DNA from: Salinicola halophyticus
GTDB lineage: Bacteria > Pseudomonadota > Gammaproteobacteria > Pseudomonadales > Halomonadaceae
NCBI RefSeq assembly: GCF_003206695.1
Contig: NZ_PZJN01000008.1
Span: 72,997 to 136,996 of the forward strand
Length of the DNA stretch: 64,000 nt
Direction: 5' to 3'
Below the pieces are notes generated by a model. The model made no database searches. It saw only the letters and a program-made list of their open reading frames with translations, and was not told the origin of the DNA. Each line of letters opens with the position of its first letter. Within the stretch, counting starts at the first letter, position 1. Shown piece by piece: positions 61,915 to 64,000 of this stretch. Made by a program: the position numbers and the translations under genes.

Positions 61915-62219
61915 ATAGCCGGCAGCCTTTAGCCCTCGAGGGAGAATCGCCCACCGAGGTCGAGCCACTTCAAATGCCCGATGCGCTGTCTCATACCACG
62001 CTCAGAGAGTGCGTCGAGCGGGTCATGGAGCGTTACTTCTCCCATCTGGAGGGAGAGTCGGTCTCGAATCTCTACACCATGGTGCTGGCGGAAGTCGAAG
62101 CGCCGCTTCTCGACGTCGTGATGCGCAACGTCGACGGCAATCAGACCCGCGCCGCCGAGCTGCTGGGACTGAATCGCGGCACGCTTCGCAAGAAGCTCAA
62201 ACAGTACGATCTGATATAA
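61911..62219 (+). CDS. fis: Fis, nucleoid-associated DNA-binding protein
   Basis: 102 aa. The C-terminal helix-turn-helix [20 protein letters not shown] is the hallmark, with [12 protein letters not shown] before it and a Fis core starting [19 protein letters not shown]. The first ~25 residues are a variable lead. Fis bends DNA and activates rRNA and other growth genes. The start overlaps dusB by ATGA, so it is translated from the dusB-fis mRNA. Confidence 0.97.
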   Translation: MNSRQPLALEGESPTEVEPLQMPDALSHTTLRECVERVMERYFSHLEGESVSNLYTMVLAEVEAPLLDVVMRNVDGNQTRAAELLGLNRGTLRKKLKQYDLI

Positions 62220-62310
62220 CGATACGAACTGGCCTGAAACCTCCTTGGCTTCGCGTTGGCGAAGCCCGCCTGAACGTAAATTGTCTCGCCGTAAAAAAGA
62301 GTGGACTGGC

Positions 62311-63927
62311 ATGTCTCAAAACCCTGCTTCTAGCGCCCCTCGGGCCGTGCGCCGCGCCTTGCTCAGCGTGTCTGACAAGAACGGCGTGGTCGATTTCGCC
62401 CGCGAACTGGTATCGCGCGGCGTCGACCTGCTATCGACCGGTGGCACCTATCGTCTGCTCCAGGAAAACGATATCGCCGTGACCGAAGTTTCCGCTCACA
62501 CCGGTTTCCCGGAGATCATGGATGGGCGCGTCAAGACACTGCATCCCAAGATTCATGGCGGCATTCTGGGGCGTCGCAGTCAGGACGATGCGGTCATGGC
62601 GGAGCACGGCATCGACCCGATCGACATGGTGGTGGTCAATCTCTATCCCTTCGAACAGACGGTGGCCAGGCCCGACTGCACCCTCGAGGACGCGGTCGAG
62701 AACATCGACATCGGCGGCCCGACGATGGTGCGTTCCTGCGCCAAGAATCATGAGCACACCACGATCGTGGTCAGCGCCGACGACTACTCGCGCATCCTGA
62801 TGGATATGGACAGTCACGACGGGGGCGTCAGTCACAAGACCCGCTTCGACCTGGCGATCAAGGCGTTCGAACATACCGCCGCTTACGACGCGGCCATCGC
62901 CAACTACTTCGGCCAGCGTGTCGGCAACGGCGAGGCCCACTTCCCCCGTACCCTGTCGCTGCAGTTCACCAAGAAACAGGGCATGCGCTACGGCGAGAAC
63001 CCGCACCAGAAAGCCGCGTTCTACGTTGAATCAGGCACGGCCGAACCCGACAAGCCGGAAGCGAGCATTGCGACGGCCGAGCAGTTGCAGGGCAAGGCAT
63101 TGTCGTTCAATAACGTGGCCGATACCGATGCGGCGCTGGAGTGCGTCAAGTCCTTCACCAAGCCGGCCTGCGTCATCGTCAAGCATGCCAACCCGTGTGG
63201 CGTCGCGGTAGTGCCGGAGGCCGAGGGCGGCATCCGCAGAGCCTATGACCTGGCCTTCGCGACCGATAGCGAATCCGCCTTCGGCGGTATCATCGCCTTC
63301 AACCGCGAGCTGGATGGCGAAACCGCCAGCGCGATCGTCGCCCGTCAGTTCGTCGAGGTGATCATCGCCCCGCGCATCTCTGCCGAAGCACGCGAAGCAG
63401 TCGCCAGCAAGACCAACGTACGCCTGCTGGAGTGCGGCGAATTACCGGTAAAGACCGCCGACGGCTGGGACTACAAGCGCGTCAACGGCGGCCTGCTGGT
63501 ACAGAGCCGCGATACCGGCATGATCGACGCCGAGGACCTCAAGGTCGTCACCCAGCGCGCGCCGAGCGAGCAGGAGCTGCACGATCTCGTCTTCGCCTGG
63601 AAAGTCGCCAAGTTCGTCAAGTCCAACGCCATTGTCTATGGCAAGAATCGTCAGACAGTCGGCGTCGGCGCGGGTCAGATGAGCCGAATCAATTCCGCGC
63701 GTATCGCCGCGATCAAGGCCGAGCAGGCCGGTCTGGAAGTGATCGGCTCGGTGATGGCCTCGGACGCCTTCTTCCCCTTTCGCGACGGCCTGGACAACGC
63801 CGCCGCGGCGGGTATCACCGCCGTCATTCAGCCCGGCGGCTCGATGCGCGATGAGGAAGTGATCGCCGCGGCCAACGAGGCGGGCATTGCGATGGTCTTT
63901 ACCGGGATGCGTCACTTCCGCCACTGA
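62311..63927 (+). CDS. purH: Bifunctional AICAR formyltransferase / IMP cyclohydrolase
   Basis: 538 aa from the ATG at 62311 ([20 protein letters not shown]); an upstream TTG frame start at 62245 is not expected. It does the last two steps of purine synthesis. The N-terminal MGS-like cyclohydrolase domain has [47 protein letters not shown] and [18 protein letters not shown]. The C-terminal transferase has [46 protein letters not shown] with the catalytic Lys-His, and [17 protein letters not shown]. It sits 91 bp after fis, the usual order, and is followed by a strong terminator. Confidence 0.99.
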   Translation: MSQNPASSAPRAVRRALLSVSDKNGVVDFARELVSRGVDLLSTGGTYRLLQENDIAVTEVSAHTGFPEIMDGRVKTLHPKIHGGILGRRSQDDAVMAEHGIDPIDMVVVNLYPFEQTVARPDCTLEDAVENIDIGGPTMVRSCAKNHEHTTIVVSADDYSRILMDMDSHDGGVSHKTRFDLAIKAFEHTAAYDAAIANYFGQRVGNGEAHFPRTLSLQFTKKQGMRYGENPHQKAAFYVESGTAEPDKPEASIATAEQLQGKALSFNNVADTDAALECVKSFTKPACVIVKHANPCGVAVVPEAEGGIRRAYDLAFATDSESAFGGIIAFNRELDGETASAIVARQFVEVIIAPRISAEAREAVASKTNVRLLECGELPVKTADGWDYKRVNGGLLVQSRDTGMIDAEDLKVVTQRAPSEQELHDLVFAWKVAKFVKSNAIVYGKNRQTVGVGAGQMSRINSARIAAIKAEQAGLEVIGSVMASDAFFPFRDGLDNAAAAGITAVIQPGGSMRDEEVIAAANEAGIAMVFTGMRHFRH

Positions 63928-63965
63928 GCCGCGAGCCGCGAGCCGAAAAAGCATCACCGTGAAAC

Positions 63966-64000
63966 GAACAGCGCCAGCGACATTGTCGCTGGCGCTGTTC
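63966..64000 (+). terminator. Terminator after purH
   Basis: GAACAGCGCCAGCGAC (63966-63981) pairs perfectly with GTCGCTGGCGCTGTTC (63985-64000), a 16-bp stem with an ATT loop. The T-tract, if any, lies past the window end. Confidence 0.8.

Overview
The window comes from a high-GC gammaproteobacterium. The order accB-accC-prmA-dusB-fis-purH at the right end is typical of Gammaproteobacteria. Together with the TRAP-type carboxylate transporter and the general protein style, it suggests a Halomonadaceae-like lineage (Halomonas, Salinicola, Kushneria). The class is well supported; the family is inference from memory of gene order, not a database search.

About 1-40,850 is one complete type VI secretion system (T6SS) island with all thirteen core components. 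From the left edge to about 16.6 kb, all on the minus strand, lie two tandem spike/effector modules in the same order: VgrG, DUF4123 adaptor, large VasX-like membrane effector, then one or two DUF6708 membrane proteins as candidate immunity proteins. Module 1 ends with a small lipoprotein. Beyond it, at the left edge, is a 5'-truncated remnant of a third effector related to effector 1. Large parts of module 1 are visibly AT-rich, unlike everything around them. A divergent PAAR gene, a thiolase-like protein, tssA and hcp follow. Next, still on the minus strand, come an unusual short TssM with a C-terminal OmpA domain, tagF, full-length tssM, tssL, tssK and tssJ. A divergent plus-strand block holds an NlpE-like lipoprotein, an unrecognised 251-aa protein and tssB-C-E-F-G-H, closed by a terminator.

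About 41.1-50.5 kb on the plus strand is a nine-gene catabolic operon. Its gene order matches the Pseudomonas aeruginosa itaconate-degradation locus (PA0878-PA0886): itaconyl-CoA hydratase, acyl-CoA dehydrogenase, VOC protein, MmgE/PrpD protein, CoA-transferase, citramalyl-CoA lyase and a TRAP dctPQM transporter. The LysR regulator that flanks the Pseudomonas locus is not in this window.

From 50.6 kb to the right end is mostly core genome: a kinase/phosphatase fusion that has lost key catalytic residues of both domains, inorganic pyrophosphatase, a DUF2333 protein with a long 15-bp tandem repeat, dsbD, aroQ, accB, accC, prmA, dusB, fis and purH. Several convergent or 3' terminator hairpins are clear. 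No tRNA, rRNA, CRISPR array, transposase or integrase was seen. The most interesting features are the mosaic effector with its displaced orphan, the duplicated effector modules, the TssM-OmpA fusion beside a TssL without OmpA, the unrecognised T6SS-linked proteins, and the repeated occurrence of 15-bp tandem repeats.
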